DNA of 35,694 bases from Chitinivibrionales bacterium (GTDB lineage Bacteria; Fibrobacterota; Chitinivibrionia; Chitinivibrionales; WJMI01). How positions within the stretch are numbered: the stretch's first letter is position 1; each line of letters starts with the position of its first letter. Positions 17,232-25,317 of the stretch are shown here, one piece after another. The position numbers were made by a program, and so were the translations under genes. The stretch covers positions 1 through 35,694 of the forward strand of contig WJMI01000287.1 of assembly GCA_014728015.1 (NCBI GenBank). Direction: 5' to 3'. Below the pieces are notes generated by a model, which was given only the letters and a program-made list of their open reading frames with translations, made no database searches and was not told where the DNA came from.

Positions 17232-18095
17232 TTATTTGAACGCTATGGTCAGCTCTTCGGCAGGCTGAATTATCACGCCGGGCACATCCATAAGCATTGC
17301 CTGCGCCGATGCTAAATTGTCAATTTTGTCCAGGCCCAAAAGCCTCGAAGGGTCCTCTGCCTGATCGAGAATCCTGGCAAAATCGATCTTGAGCAACGTC
17401 ACACCGTCGTTTGTGCTATTGACATGAAGAGCATTCGTTTCCGTGATAGCTCCCTCGACCCGTACACGGATCCAAATGCCGAATCCGCGAAGCATTTCGA
17501 GCATGCCCGTTCCCTTTGCCGAGGTTTGCGCAACGCTGTCGGTCCCGGAAGACTTCTGTGGCCGCCTCCCGGAAGTGTCCCCCAAAGCATTGTCCTGGCG
17601 CAGTCCGCGCACTTTCAATGTAGGGACCGGCTCGGTGGAAAAAGCAAAGGTAAGCGGCTTGCGCTCGACGCTCTTCTGCATGCCGCCCACAGCCTGCATC
17701 TCCGCGGCAAGCGATTCGGGCTCTACGCCCACCCGCAATGTACGTATATCGTCAAACGCAAACACCGTACGAATTCCCGGATCGTTATTGGAGCTGGTCA
17801 CCGCCTCCGAAGAGACATACGTGACTCCCTCACCCATGCTCTGCGCTCGTTTGATGCCCTTGATTTTGTCCGGCTTGGGAGCGACATCGCCCCTCCGGTC
17901 GCCGAGTGCCTCGGCCAGCTCAACAAGGTGCCGGTCGATATACATCGTCTCGGTCACGGTCCCGCTGCCGTCACGCTTCACATACACCTCGGTGATCACT
18001 TTCATGCACCCGATATGTATCATCGCCAGGGCCGCTGCGCCCGCGAGTCCACAGCGTCGTATGCATGGCGAATAGCGTGCGAACCACACAGACAT
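17232..18095 (-). CDS. Putative lipoprotein of unknown function
   Basis: A 287-residue protein with an N-terminal hydrophobic signal and a lipobox ending at Cys30 (ALAMIHIGC). The mature protein begins with beta-rich sequence (VITEVYVKRDGSGTVTETMY), a pattern seen in lipoproteins with a repeated 'V.l..DGSG' strand near the lipid anchor. A Ser/Thr-rich low-complexity part is at about 185-200 (SGRRPQKSSGTDSVAQTSAK). The start at 18095 has AAAGGAAAAGG some distance upstream; an in-frame ATG at 18254 would overlap the next gene. It follows the STAS-like gene by 37 bases. No family is recognised. Confidence 0.65.
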   Translation of the reverse strand: MSVWFARYSPCIRRCGLAGAAALAMIHIGCMKVITEVYVKRDGSGTVTETMYIDRHLVELAEALGDRRGDVAPKPDKIKGIKRAQSMGEGVTYVSSEAVTSSNNDPGIRTVFAFDDIRTLRVGVEPESLAAEMQAVGGMQKSVERKPLTFAFSTEPVPTLKVRGLRQDNALGDTSGRRPQKSSGTDSVAQTSAKGTGMLEMLRGFGIWIRVRVEGAITETNALHVNSTNDGVTLLKIDFARILDQAEDPSRLLGLDKIDNLASAQAMLMDVPGVIIQPAEELTIAFK

Positions 18096-18132
18096 GGACG
18101 GGCCTTTTCCTTTCTCCGCTTCGCGTGATCTC

Positions 18133-18495
18133 TCAGCGTTCGAGCATGCGTTCGGCCTCTTCTCGGCTGCGCGCATATTCGGGCCTGTATGCGGTGAAAC
18201 GTTCGGCAGCCCGCAAAAACTGGGTGAATCCCATGCGGGACCTGCCGGCAACACGAATCACCCTTCCCACATGGTGGGACTTGAGGAAATCCATGACATT
18301 GCGCAAAGTACCGGCCGCGCTGAGATGGCTGAGCCGAAGCTCAGACAAATCGTTGATAACATCAAACCCGTCCCGCAGGCGGCTCACGGACGCGACAACC
18401 GCATCCACGGTCCGCTCAGCTTCTTCACGGGAAATGTTCCCCGAAAGAGTGACGTACAGCCGGTTCTTGTCCGTGTCGGCCGTAACCTCGTGCAC
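18133..18495 (-). CDS. STAS/SpoIIAA-like protein with GTG start
   Basis: A 120-residue protein with the alternating strand/helix pattern of STAS-like proteins: RLYVTLSGNISREEAERTVD, then DGFDVINDLSELRLSH and VGRVIRVAGRSRMGFTQFLR. Such domains act in anti-sigma or partner-switch regulation or as lipid or nucleotide binders. I place the start at the GTG 18493-18495, which has GGAGGT six bases upstream; this removes 61 residues that would otherwise overlap the upstream gene. It lies 38 bases after the cyclic-nucleotide-domain gene, suggesting the two work together as sensor and output. Confidence 0.65.
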   Translation of the reverse strand: MHEVTADTDKNRLYVTLSGNISREEAERTVDAVVASVSRLRDGFDVINDLSELRLSHLSAAGTLRNVMDFLKSHHVGRVIRVAGRSRMGFTQFLRAAERFTAYRPEYARSREEAERMLER

Positions 18496-18533
18496 CGGAG
18501 GACCTCCAGCCGATGATGCCGCCTCGACAGTCC

Positions 18534-19319
18534 CTATGTCAGCGACGATATGCTTACCAGTCGCTTGTTGACCTCGTTGAGCCGATACGCCAGTGTCTGC
18601 GAGAGCTTGTATATCAGTCCGGGACGGTGCTTGGCGAACAGCTCCAGATCCGGACGTTTGATGGCCTGGATGAGGCACGATGACGTCGCGATGACCGTCG
18701 CGCCGCGCTCGGTCCCGGTCAGAAAGCTCACCTCCCCGAACACTTCCCCCTCATGAACCGTTCCAATTTCCGTACCCCTGACCGTCACCGATGCTGTTCC
18801 CTCAAGCATTTCGAACAGATAATCGGGCTTATCCCCCTCCTTGATGACCGTTTCACCTGCTTTGTATTGACGCAACTCGGCATGTGGCTCGAAATCCTCT
18901 TTGATATGAAGCGAACACAAAACATGCATGATTACGTCGCTTGCATGCTGATAGGCGCTCCAGTGATCGAGCAATGCCCGGTCGGAGGCTACCAGGGAGA
19001 CAAAGCGCGTGCTCGGAATCACGCAGATTTCAGCGCCGAATTCGTTGGTAATCGCTATGCCGCCGAGCGGCTTCTCGGGAACACTGATGATATCACCGGT
19101 CGAATAGAAGCGGATGAGCTTCCCGTTGGTCAAGTATTTGAACATGCCGTTCCGGATCACGACCATCGACGAAGGGCAGGCGGCGCACAAATCGGTGCCA
19201 GCTTCAATGCTCTGTGAGGGGAATTCCTTGGCAATACTGCTGACAATGGCGGATGCAGGTAGCTTGCTTCTCTTGTAGAGGTCGACTATCTCTTCAGGTA
19301 CATCAATGATAGTCAGCAT
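18534..19319 (-). CDS. Protein with two cyclic-nucleotide-binding (CRP-like) domains, no DNA-binding domain
   Basis: A 261-residue protein. Residues about 35-110 form a degenerate cNMP-binding fold (VIRNGMFKYLTNGKLIRFYS). Residues about 150-250 form a good one: GETVIKEGDKPDYLFEMLEG and GEVFGEVSFLTGTERGATVI, which has the phosphate-binding cassette pattern FGE...R.A. No helix-turn-helix follows; the chain ends in a helix (NEVNKRLVSISSLT). It therefore resembles a regulatory-subunit type sensor rather than a CRP transcription factor. It heads a three-gene minus-strand run with the STAS-like and lipoprotein genes. Confidence 0.8.
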   Translation of the reverse strand: MLTIIDVPEEIVDLYKRSKLPASAIVSSIAKEFPSQSIEAGTDLCAACPSSMVVIRNGMFKYLTNGKLIRFYSTGDIISVPEKPLGGIAITNEFGAEICVIPSTRFVSLVASDRALLDHWSAYQHASDVIMHVLCSLHIKEDFEPHAELRQYKAGETVIKEGDKPDYLFEMLEGTASVTVRGTEIGTVHEGEVFGEVSFLTGTERGATVIATSSCLIQAIKRPDLELFAKHRPGLIYKLSQTLAYRLNEVNKRLVSISSLT

Positions 19320-19376
19320 ATGATATACGGCACGCCGCGCCCTGTGGTGGGGCGATGGAACGCGGTAGCGCGCGGG

Positions 19377-19760
19377 TCAGATTAGTTTTTCCTTGCGGAG
19401 ATCGCGTATGATCGACTCTATGGCAAACACCCCGTCATTGACAGGCTGCTCGAATTCAAATCCGGACTCATACCCGGTAGTGCCTTTCAGCGGCGTGCAC
19501 CAGCATGCCTTGGCCTCCACCTTCAGCGTGTCGCCGAAAATGCTGTCTTCGGGAAGGGGCAATCGAAGGCGATACGTCGAGTCTATCTCAAAAGGCCTCT
19601 CGCTCAGAAGCTTCATCCCTTTCTTCGAGATATCGACAACCGAGCCCACATACGACTTGGTGTCACCGTCGTACACGCGCAGATAGTAGTAGGGCTCGAC
19701 GCGTTTGAGACTTCGTTTTTCTTCAGAATTTCCGTTCCCTGATGAACGCTCGTTGGCCAT
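19377..19760 (-). CDS. PilZ-domain protein
   Basis: A 127-residue protein with one PilZ domain, the c-di-GMP binding fold. An RxxxR-like basic segment (KRSLKRVEPYYYLRV, about 14-28) precedes GSVVDISKKGMKLLSE (about 39-54), which fits the (D/N)xSxxG motif. The remaining beta-barrel strands run to about residue 105 (GYESGFEF). It is probably a cytosolic c-di-GMP effector. It lies 57 bases upstream, in transcription order, of the cyclic-nucleotide-domain gene, so both could belong to one nucleotide-signalling run. Confidence 0.8.
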   Translation of the reverse strand: MANERSSGNGNSEEKRSLKRVEPYYYLRVYDGDTKSYVGSVVDISKKGMKLLSERPFEIDSTYRLRLPLPEDSIFGDTLKVEAKACWCTPLKGTTGYESGFEFEQPVNDGVFAIESIIRDLRKEKLI

Positions 19761-19921
19761 GGCAACTCTCTTGGAGGGCGTGATCGGACCACTATTGCGG
19801 ATTGTTCCCCATAATTATAACGACTGCACACTGCAAAGTCAACCGGCGACCCGTTCTCGCGGCGCGTACCGTATTTTTCTATCGACAGCCCCGGACGATG
19901 GCTGCCAGAAAGCGGGCAGGC

Positions 19922-20608
19922 ATGGACAGCGTGCGTTTTTCAGAGCACTCGGTGGCGCGGGTAAGTGTCTTTGATGGTTTCGAGGATCTGGCCCGGCAAA
20001 CGGCAGATCTTCTTACATCCGGAAGGGTCGCCTTTTCCGGCGGACAGACTTTTGCCAAGCTGTTTCCCCAATGGGTATTAACGCGGCCGGACGTTTCCAA
20101 TGCATCCTTTTTCCCGGTCGATGAGCGACTGGTGCCGTTTAACGATCCGGCCAGCAACTGGGGAACCGCCTACAGGGGGTTTCTGGCGCCCCTGGACAAA
20201 GAACACGACAAAGAACACTGGCCGACCTCCAGACGATCATTCGCGGACATTGTCGGCAGGACGTTCGGCGATGCAGAACCCGTGTTCGACGTGGTCTTTC
20301 TGGGCGTAGGGGATGATGGCCATACAGCCAGTCTGTTTCCCGGCGGAGACTACCTGAAAGATCGCGAATCGATCGTGCTCGAGACCCGCAGCCCCAACCC
20401 TCCGCACGGCAGAGTGACCCTGGGCCCGCGGCCGCTCGTTTCAGCCGCGCGCCTCGTGACCGTCCTGGCAGGCGTGGAAAAGGGAGCCATCCTGAAACGG
20501 ATTGCCGCGAAGGATCCCACACTACCGATCGTCCGTATCCTGTCCGCCCGGGCCGAGTCGGATCTGTTTATCGAGGACCCTCTGCTGGACGCCGCGGAAG
20601 AGAGCTGA
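19922..20608 (+). CDS. pgl: 6-phosphogluconolactonase
   Basis: A 228-residue enzyme of the NagB/SOL/DevB family that hydrolyses 6-phosphogluconolactone in the oxidative pentose phosphate pathway or the Entner-Doudoroff route. Diagnostic parts are SGGQTFAKLF (39-48), the DERLVP...SN block (67-79), and LGVGDDGHTASLFPG (127-141), which contains the catalytic Asp/His region. The ATG at 19922 gives the usual family length; in-frame ATGs at 19802 and 19898 add non-conserved residues. No zwf or gnd is adjacent. It converges on the SOD gene three bases away. Confidence 0.88.
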   Translation: MDSVRFSEHSVARVSVFDGFEDLARQTADLLTSGRVAFSGGQTFAKLFPQWVLTRPDVSNASFFPVDERLVPFNDPASNWGTAYRGFLAPLDKEHDKEHWPTSRRSFADIVGRTFGDAEPVFDVVFLGVGDDGHTASLFPGGDYLKDRESIVLETRSPNPPHGRVTLGPRPLVSAARLVTVLAGVEKGAILKRIAAKDPTLPIVRILSARAESDLFIEDPLLDAAEES

Positions 20609-20611
20609 CTC

Positions 20612-21352
20612 CTATTTCCGCCGGGTTTGCTTCAGCCGGCTTTCGGCAAACTGCCAGTTCACCAGTTTGTCGAAGAACGTATCGACGTACTTCCGCCGGT
20701 TGTTCTGATAGTCGAGATAGTACGCGTGCTCCCACACATCGAGCGCCAGAAGCGGCGTGAAATAGTGATGCAGAGGCGTGTCGTGGTAGTCTGTTCTGAA
20801 TACCGCGAGCCCGTCGGGCCCGTTCACCAGAAAGACCCAGCCGGAACCGAGTTTCATGGCCTCCTCGACAAATTTTTTGCGGAATGCTTTGTACGAGCCG
20901 AACGATTTTTCGACAGCGCCCCGAACGTCAAGCTTTGTGGAGGGCTCACCCCCGCCGTCCGGTTTCATGCTCGGCCAGTAGAGGTTGTGATTATATAGCA
21001 GCACAGCCATATGGAACACGGATTCATCGCGCAGAATGCCGCCGCGGGTGGTCCCGATGAGTTCCTCGAGCGATTTGCCCTGGTATCCGGCATCCTTCTT
21101 GACCCATCCGGCCACCAGGTCGTAGTACCCCTTGTGATGCTCCTTGTAGTGAATACCAACCGTCCTGGCGGACAAATACGGTGCAAGCGCATCGACTTCG
21201 TACGGAAGATCCGGGAACGTGAGCCCCGCGCTCTTCTTCTGCGCAGCGGCATACGCGGCCCCGAGATGACCATGGAGCAGCGCGGCCGCGCCCGCGGCGG
21301 TGGTAAGCTTCACGAAACGTCGGCGGTCGAAAACTTCTGACGCGTTATTCAC
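20612..21352 (-). CDS. Tat-exported iron/manganese superoxide dismutase
   Basis: A 246-residue SOD that dismutates superoxide outside the cytosol. A twin-arginine signal (DRRRFVKLTTAAGAAALL, residues 9-26) precedes the catalytic domain. Metal ligands are His68 (GIHYKEHH), His122 (YNHNLYW), Asp205 and His209 (LDVWEHAYY). GGGEP at 133-137 is typical. At the position of the active-site Gln of MnSOD (DYHDTPL) there is a His, as in some mycobacterial and archaeal SODs. Metal choice cannot be decided here. It is last in a run with a Tat-exported Rieske-fold protein 14 bases upstream. Confidence 0.92.
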   Translation of the reverse strand: MNNASEVFDRRRFVKLTTAAGAAALLHGHLGAAYAAAQKKSAGLTFPDLPYEVDALAPYLSARTVGIHYKEHHKGYYDLVAGWVKKDAGYQGKSLEELIGTTRGGILRDESVFHMAVLLYNHNLYWPSMKPDGGGEPSTKLDVRGAVEKSFGSYKAFRKKFVEEAMKLGSGWVFLVNGPDGLAVFRTDYHDTPLHHYFTPLLALDVWEHAYYLDYQNNRRKYVDTFFDKLVNWQFAESRLKQTRRK

Positions 21353-21366
21353 AGGTCACCTCCGTG

Positions 21367-21843
21367 TTAATTTCCCCAGGTAATGGTAATGATGTTGCCT
21401 TCAATACCCGCCCAGAACGATGCAAGGTCATGCTTGAATCCCGGCTCTCCCTGAGGAGACTTCGTCATAGTGCCCCACTCATCGTATTCGGCGCCGCAAC
21501 ACGGGCACACGAACTTGGTGCCGGTGAGGTCGCCGACCTCACACTGATCGTACGGGCACTCGCTCGACAATGCCACGACGCCGGTTTGGTCAATGCGGTA
21601 CACGATTACCGGTTTGTCTTCTCCCTCGACATTGATCTTCTTTGTACCGCCGACATTCGCAAGAACAGAGTACTCTGGTAGAGATACATCAAGGGCAACG
21701 GTATCGTCGGTCGCGCCGGTAGTACCGTCGGCTTCTTTGCCGGATTTGCACGAATGAATACCTGCAAAGGTTACAGCCGCGGCCAGCACGATACGAGTAG
21801 AATCGGCAATGAATTCGCGTCGTGACCGGTTGTATTCAACCAT
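21367..21843 (-). CDS. Tat-exported Rieske-fold protein lacking both His ligands
   Basis: A 158-residue protein with a Tat signal (SRREFIADSTRIVLAAAV, residues 7-24) and a C-terminal Rieske domain. The normal motif is C-x-H...C-x-x-H. Here it reads CPYDQC (Cys96, Tyr98, Cys101) and CPCCGAEYD (Cys113, Cys115, Cys116): the first His is Tyr and the second is Cys. The rest of the fold is intact (ECPYDQCEV, then KFVCPCCGAEYDEWG). The cluster, if present, would have a different ligand set, or the Cys residues may serve as a redox disulfide or bind another metal. It is co-oriented with, and 14 bases upstream of, the exported SOD. Confidence 0.82.
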   Translation of the reverse strand: MVEYNRSRREFIADSTRIVLAAAVTFAGIHSCKSGKEADGTTGATDDTVALDVSLPEYSVLANVGGTKKINVEGEDKPVIVYRIDQTGVVALSSECPYDQCEVGDLTGTKFVCPCCGAEYDEWGTMTKSPQGEPGFKHDLASFWAGIEGNIITITWGN

Positions 21844-21914
21844 TCCCTGTTTCTCTTCTCAAAACGAAAAACCCCCGTGAAATATATAATTCGAAAAGCA
21901 TGCGATTCAGGTAA

Positions 21915-22556
21915 TTAGCGCGAGAGATCCGGATATAACTCTGCAACGCAATCCGGGCAGATCGAATGCGTGAAACCGATATTCTCGTGATCTCTCATGT
22001 AGGTTTCCACGTTCTCCCAATAGTCGCTGTCATTGCGGATTTTCTTGCATTTCGCGCAAATGGGAAGCACGCTGTGAAGCCTGGCAAGCTGGGTGACATC
22101 TTCCAATACCACCAATGCAAGCACCTGACAATTGTGCTCGATCGGCGATGAGGATATGAGCAGATAGACGTCCTCGGTCGTGTCTCCCGTGACCCGCTCC
22201 AGCCGGTACTTCTTCTTTGAGACATGATTCCCCTCGACCGCTTCACTCACGCTTCTGTTGATAGCGCAATGCTCGCAGAAGCTCCCGTGTCCGCACCCTT
22301 TGGCACTGTCGGATTCGTGAATACACATGAACGCCAATCCGGCCGTTGTCCGATATACCGTTTTGTCGCGACCATGCATCAGCGATTCCCCGGCGGCATT
22401 GGCGGCGACGATCCTGCGGTCACGATCCACAACGAAGGCCGGAGAGGGAATCGCCTCGAAAACACGGCGGGCAAGCCCGTCGCTGCCGAAGAAGCCTGTC
22501 ACTCCGCGATCGCTCGCGCTCGAACGTGGCGCATCATGTTCCCGTGCCTCATTCAT
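21915..22556 (-). CDS. PAS-domain sensor protein with C-terminal Cys-rich module
   Basis: A 213-residue cytosolic protein. A PAS domain spans about residues 28-160 (AIPSPAFVVDRDRRIVAANA at its start). It contains an inserted Cys/His patch with CGHGSFCEHCAI, which could bind metal. The C-terminal part, LPICAKCKKIRNDSDYWENV and HSICPDCVAELYPDL, is the CxxC...CxxC tail often found in PAS sensor proteins. No kinase, GGDEF or DNA-binding domain is present, so it must signal through a partner. It ends 72 bases before the Rieske-fold gene starts. Confidence 0.78.
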   Translation of the reverse strand: MNEAREHDAPRSSASDRGVTGFFGSDGLARRVFEAIPSPAFVVDRDRRIVAANAAGESLMHGRDKTVYRTTAGLAFMCIHESDSAKGCGHGSFCEHCAINRSVSEAVEGNHVSKKKYRLERVTGDTTEDVYLLISSSPIEHNCQVLALVVLEDVTQLARLHSVLPICAKCKKIRNDSDYWENVETYMRDHENIGFTHSICPDCVAELYPDLSR

Positions 22557-22578
22557 GAGAGCGGCCCTTCTGATATGG

Positions 22579-22959
22579 TCATGCGCTTGTATCCAGGAAA
22601 AGACCTTCCAGTGAAGACAAGTCCTCTATCCACTTGTCGAAATCTTCATCAGTGATATTACGTCGCACGGTTTTCTTCACCTTGCCGCTGGCATGAAGGG
22701 TGACAAGATCAATAAATACCTTCTGTCCTCCCTGATACACGCGGAACCGGTATGGCAGCCTCTTCTTTTCGAGTTCCTCGTTGGAGGCTTCGGCCCGTTT
22801 GGCCAGGGTCCTGAAATAGTCTCCCGAACGCCGTTTCTGTCTCTCTTTCCCTTCTCGCCGCCCTTCACGTTCTTCGCGGCGTTGCACCCTCTCGTATCCC
22901 CGAATCCGGCTCTCCTGAAAAACAGAGTCCACACGAAAAGAATCATCATCGCTCGCCAT
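22579..22959 (-). CDS. Hypothetical protein with charged N-terminal half
   Basis: A 126-residue protein. Residues about 20-60 are extremely rich in Arg, Glu and Lys and likely form a helix. The C-terminal half (LPYRFRVYQGGQKVFIDLVT, then ITDEDFDKWIEDLSSLEG) looks like a small folded alpha/beta domain. There is a weak resemblance to FlaG-like domains, not enough to name it. It lies 22 bases upstream of the PAS gene in the same direction, so it probably heads that operon. The 262 bases beyond it, up to 23221, are the divergent intergenic region towards the peroxiredoxin; no site in it is clear enough to annotate. Confidence 0.55.
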   Translation of the reverse strand: MASDDDSFRVDSVFQESRIRGYERVQRREEREGRREGKERQKRRSGDYFRTLAKRAEASNEELEKKRLPYRFRVYQGGQKVFIDLVTLHASGKVKKTVRRNITDEDFDKWIEDLSSLEGLFLDTSA

Positions 22960-23221
22960 TCATGGCTCGCTTTCCAGCGCTTACGCGATGTCCATAACGG
23001 TCGCCCGGTCTTCTCGCATTATGGGAACAACTACCGTGCCACAACGCTCCGTTTCGCTTGTGCGCCCGGAACACATGCTGTCACCGGTCTCCCGTAGAAT
23101 CAGTGCCTGCTGCCGTCATTACAAATATGTATTACGAGACACCCTGTACTATCTATTTTAGTGGTACGGAATGTGCAATTGTTGAAGCTGTGAGATACAT
23201 CATACCCCGGGAGAAAGCCTG

Positions 23222-23674
23222 ATGCTTGAGGTTGGCCGGCGAGCCCCGATGTTCACACTGAAAGACAGTGACGGCAATGATGTATCATTGCAGGGCCTGC
23301 GAGGCATGTGGGTGATTGTTTATTTCTATCCGAAGGATGACACACCGGGGTGCACTGCAGAAGCTGTCGAGTTCTCGGCCCTGGCCAAAGAATTCGCCGA
23401 GAAGAAGGCGATTGTCGTTGGAATCTCAAAGGACAGCGTGGAGTCGCACGACCGGTTTCGCTGCAAGCACGGCATAGGCATCACGCTTCTCAGCGACCCG
23501 GATGCGTCGGTCATCGCGGCCTACGGCGTGTGGAAGCAGAAGAAACGCTATGGCCGGATATCCATGGGTACGGTGAGGTCGACATTTCTGATTGACCCCG
23601 GCGGCGCGATCGCGGGCGTCTGGATCAATGTAAAAGCGAAAGGGCATGCCCGCGATATGCTTAAAAAGCTGTGA
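23222..23674 (+). CDS. bcp: Bcp/PrxQ-type thiol peroxiredoxin
   Basis: A 150-residue AhpC/TSA-family enzyme that reduces hydroperoxides in the cytosol with thioredoxin as reductant. The peroxidatic Cys44 is in DDTPGCTAEA. The usual Bcp resolving Cys five residues later is missing (Val49). Cys81 in DRFRCKHG lies where some atypical two-Cys Bcp proteins carry the resolving Cys. GGAGAAAG precedes the ATG. It is the first gene of a long, tightly packed plus-strand run. Confidence 0.9.
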   Translation: MLEVGRRAPMFTLKDSDGNDVSLQGLRGMWVIVYFYPKDDTPGCTAEAVEFSALAKEFAEKKAIVVGISKDSVESHDRFRCKHGIGITLLSDPDASVIAAYGVWKQKKRYGRISMGTVRSTFLIDPGGAIAGVWINVKAKGHARDMLKKL

Positions 23675-23700
23675 GCCGGACGCTGGAAAGGAATCTGCTG

Positions 23701-24075
23701 ATGAAGAATTTTGTTCCTGATCGGGCGACGATCCGCATCAAAGACCTCGCGCTGCGAACCATCATCGGGGCGAACCAGTGGGAGCGGAAGAAACGTCAGG
23801 ACATCGTCGTAAATGTCAGCATGACATTCGATCCCGCAAAGGCGGCCCGGACGGACAATCTCAGGGACACGCTCGATTACAAAAGAATCAAGCGTGACGT
23901 AATCACGCTGGTGGAGAATTCCCGATATCGCCTGATTGAGGCACTGGCGGGAAAGATCCTCAACACGGTCATGAAGCACAACCTCGTGCTTGAAGCAACG
24001 GTCCGGGTAGACAAACCTCACGCGCTTCGTTTCGCTGAATCAGTATCAGTGGAAATGCACGCGAAACGGAGCTGA
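23701..24075 (+). CDS. folB: Dihydroneopterin aldolase
   Basis: A 124-residue enzyme of tetrahydrofolate synthesis that cleaves dihydroneopterin to 6-hydroxymethyl-dihydropterin and glycolaldehyde. Visible features are IRIKDLALRTIIGANQWERK (with the active-site strand and turn), the TLDYKRIKRDV segment, and YRLIEALAGKI, which carries the conserved Glu. The ATG at 23701 has AAAGGA nine bases upstream; an earlier GTG at 23671 overlaps the bcp stop and is less likely. The stop overlaps the folK start (TGATG). Confidence 0.88.
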   Translation: MKNFVPDRATIRIKDLALRTIIGANQWERKKRQDIVVNVSMTFDPAKAARTDNLRDTLDYKRIKRDVITLVENSRYRLIEALAGKILNTVMKHNLVLEATVRVDKPHALRFAESVSVEMHAKRS

Positions 24076-24488
24076 TGAATCGCGCGATCATCGGCATCGG
24101 CTCCAATATCGATCCCGAAAAAAACATCGGGAGCGCGCGGGAGGCCCTGCGGGCCGACCCGCGGGTTTCCATCGTAAGCATTTCTCAATTCGTGACGACC
24201 AAACCCGTGGGAGACCCGGATCAGCCGGATTTTCTCAACGGAGCGGCGATGGTCGAAACGGGACTGTCTATTCACGATCTCAAGGCGCTGCTTCGCGGAA
24301 TGGAAGATCGACTGGGGCGTATACGGACGGATAACCGGTATGCACCGCGGACAATCGATCTGGACATTGTGGTGTGGAACGGAACGATCCTCGACAACGA
24401 TTATTACACCCGGACGTTCCTTCGGGATGCTGTGTCCGAGCTGGGGATTGAAGAAACGGCGTTAAAAAAGAGTTCTGAGAATGAATGA
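24075..24488 (+). CDS. folK: 2-amino-4-hydroxy-6-hydroxymethyldihydropteridine pyrophosphokinase
   Basis: Transfers pyrophosphate from ATP to hydroxymethyl-dihydropterin, the step after FolB. The 137-residue protein is at the short end of the family (about 160). Conserved blocks are IGIGSNIDPEKNI (residues 6-18), TTKPVGDPDQPDFLNGAAMV (41-60) and the metal/ATP region RYAPRTIDLDIVVW (88-101). Its C-terminus departs from the family after LDNDYY. Start and stop overlap both neighbours, so translation is coupled to folB upstream and to the beta-barrel candidate downstream. Confidence 0.9.
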   Translation: MNRAIIGIGSNIDPEKNIGSAREALRADPRVSIVSISQFVTTKPVGDPDQPDFLNGAAMVETGLSIHDLKALLRGMEDRLGRIRTDNRYAPRTIDLDIVVWNGTILDNDYYTRTFLRDAVSELGIEETALKKSSENE

Positions 24489-25317
24489 GAATGCAATATC
24501 TGGTTGCCGGCAAGTTCGATCAGGAATGCGCTCTCAGCCAATTCTCGCGGCGCTGAGTATCCTGATAGGACTCGCAGGGAACGCACAGACGCTTTCCGTA
24601 GATCTGGTGACTACCGGCGCTGGTTCCTGGATCTACATCGCAAAGGATGCCGGCTCCGAAGTGCTGTATTTCAATAAGGTTCCTGTTAATGCGTATGTCA
24701 GCTTCATGGGTTTCAAGGCGTTCGCGGGTATCCCGCTTCTGTGGAGCGTGCGTACCAAAGGCGGCGCTTATGACAACGGCCTGGTGCGGCTCGCTGATAT
24801 CAACCTGTATGTCGGCAGGCCCGTGGGGCCGCTGGAACCGCGCCTGGGCGTGAAAGTGCCCACCGGATACCGCACCGACCGGGTATGGATTGGTTCGCGA
24901 AACGTCAAACTGCAGGCTGGTTTGGGGCTGAACTCGGAAGTGCGCGAGGTTGGCAGGCTCAATGCGGCCGGGGAAGTCATGTTCGATCTGTACCTGCCCG
25001 GCCCAAACGCCCTGGCCATGTGGAAGAGCTGGGAGCTCCTCCCGTCATTCAAGATCAGCTTCAGACCCGTGGAAAGAACCAGAATCGGCCTTGAGCTGCT
25101 TGCATCGGTGAAAAGCGTCTATTGGGCACAAGACTGGCGCGAAACCACCCTGGGAACGGTCCCGAATCTCTACGGAGAGTTCGCCCTTTCCGACAGGGTC
25201 TACCTGAATCTGAAAGCAGGCGCCGGGCCGACACTCAAGAAATCCCCCGATGATGCCCGCCTGCGGCACCGCGGCAACTCAGTCAACCTTGGTATCGCGC
25301 TTAATATTTATCCATGA
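24481..25317 (+). CDS. Putative outer-membrane beta-barrel protein
   Basis: A 278-residue protein with a signal peptide (hydrophobic core LAALSILIGLA, cleavage after about residue 36, GNAQT). The mature part is rich in alternating, aromatic-terminated strands, for example GSWIYIAKDAGSEVLYFNKV, DINLYVGRPVG and GVKVPTGYRTDRVW. It ends in NLGIALNIYP, close to the hydrophobic C-terminal strand of outer-membrane proteins. GVKVPTGYRTDR resembles strands seen in 'transporter'-type barrels. The start at 24481 overlaps folK; a start at 24526 is possible. No specific family is recognised. Confidence 0.65.
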   Translation: MNENAISGCRQVRSGMRSQPILAALSILIGLAGNAQTLSVDLVTTGAGSWIYIAKDAGSEVLYFNKVPVNAYVSFMGFKAFAGIPLLWSVRTKGGAYDNGLVRLADINLYVGRPVGPLEPRLGVKVPTGYRTDRVWIGSRNVKLQAGLGLNSEVREVGRLNAAGEVMFDLYLPGPNALAMWKSWELLPSFKISFRPVERTRIGLELLASVKSVYWAQDWRETTLGTVPNLYGEFALSDRVYLNLKAGAGPTLKKSPDDARLRHRGNSVNLGIALNIYP

